From contig CM065809.1 of assembly GCA_033398695.1 (NCBI GenBank), positions 84,239,644 through 84,303,643 on the forward strand: a DNA stretch of 64,000 nt, written 5' to 3'. Positions 63,951 through 64,000 of this stretch are shown here, piece by piece. Origin of the DNA: Orobanche coerulescens. Its lineage: Eukaryota > Streptophyta > Magnoliopsida > Lamiales > Orobanchaceae. The number at the start of each line of letters is the position of its first letter. The stretch's first letter is position 1. A program made the position numbers and the translations under genes. The notes beneath the pieces were generated by a model. The model was not told where the DNA came from. It did no database searches and saw only the letters and a program-made list of their open reading frames with translations.

Positions 63951-64000
63951 TTCGACTTTAACGTAAGTTACCTATATTTACTATCGTACGCTATGCACAA

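Larger units (their letters stand above)
59729..64000 (+). mobile_element. Tekay-like LTR retrotransposon, 5' part
   Basis: LTR 59,729-62,193 (TGTAATACCCGG to GGGGTGTTACA), primer binding site and gag are in the window; pol and the 3' LTR would follow to the right. LTR ends, primer class and gag layout (RG-rich start, CCHC region) fit the same broad group as the element at 29,178, but the LTR sequence is a different family. Confidence 0.82.

Overview
The window is nuclear DNA from a flowering plant with a repeat-rich genome, probably a eudicot; I cannot name the species. The evidence is the density of nested plant-type LTR retrotransposons (CRM-, Tekay/Del-, Tat- and Ty1/copia-like), plant-style short GT-AG introns and the lack of any intact host gene. 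There are no rRNA or tRNA genes, bacterial operons or CRISPR arrays. It reads as heterochromatic sequence.

Positions 1-39,650 are insertions within insertions. The oldest layer is a minus-strand Ty1/copia element. Its remains lie at 38,147-39,650 (protease, integrase), 25,492-26,490 (reverse transcriptase) and 14,670-15,051 (RNase H). Three elements split it. (a) A plus-strand non-autonomous element with ~2.79 kb LTRs and no pol starts left of the window and ends at 14,669. Its 3' LTR is itself split by a CRM-like chromovirus at 4,979-12,935 (target duplication TATCG). (b) A minus-strand pol-less Tat-like element lies at 15,057-25,486 (target duplication CATAG). It has a gag remnant, an antisense intron-containing gene with its own TATA box, ~265-bp tandem repeats, and a 2.54-kb internal tandem duplication. 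(c) A lone LTR starts at 26,496 and ends at 38,141 (target duplication CAACC). It holds a decayed Tekay-like element, 29,178-38,099, whose 3' LTR end was lost in a deletion.

Positions 39,660-47,400 hold AT-rich spacer, a minus-strand fragment of the same Tekay family (40,599-44,324), a probable first exon of a CacyBP-like host gene (45,230-45,346), a GA microsatellite and an unrecognised 144-codon ORF (46,725-47,159).

Positions 47,430-59,728 are a pyrimidine-rich domain I do not recognise. It contains a ~1.45-kb segmental duplication, five copies of a ~51-bp block bounded by splice-like signals, and fifteen copies of a ~110-bp block in two alternating types. Several of those blocks keep a short ORF, and their upstream context is also found before the start codon of an unknown ORF at 57,559. 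Possible exons follow at 59,311-59,720. From 59,729 to the window end lies another Tekay-like element (LTR 59,729-62,193, then a decayed gag).

The most striking unexplained signal is in the LTRs. Four unrelated-looking LTRs carry arrays of 12-bp palindromes (TAGCGNNCGCTA in three, NTACGGCCGTAN in one) at a pitch of about 23 bp, usually in groups of four, mostly just upstream of the TATA region. All four LTRs also have a splice-donor-like AAG|GT about 170-230 bp past the TATA box, and two have AG directly before the gag start. This suggests a shared promoter and leader-intron design.
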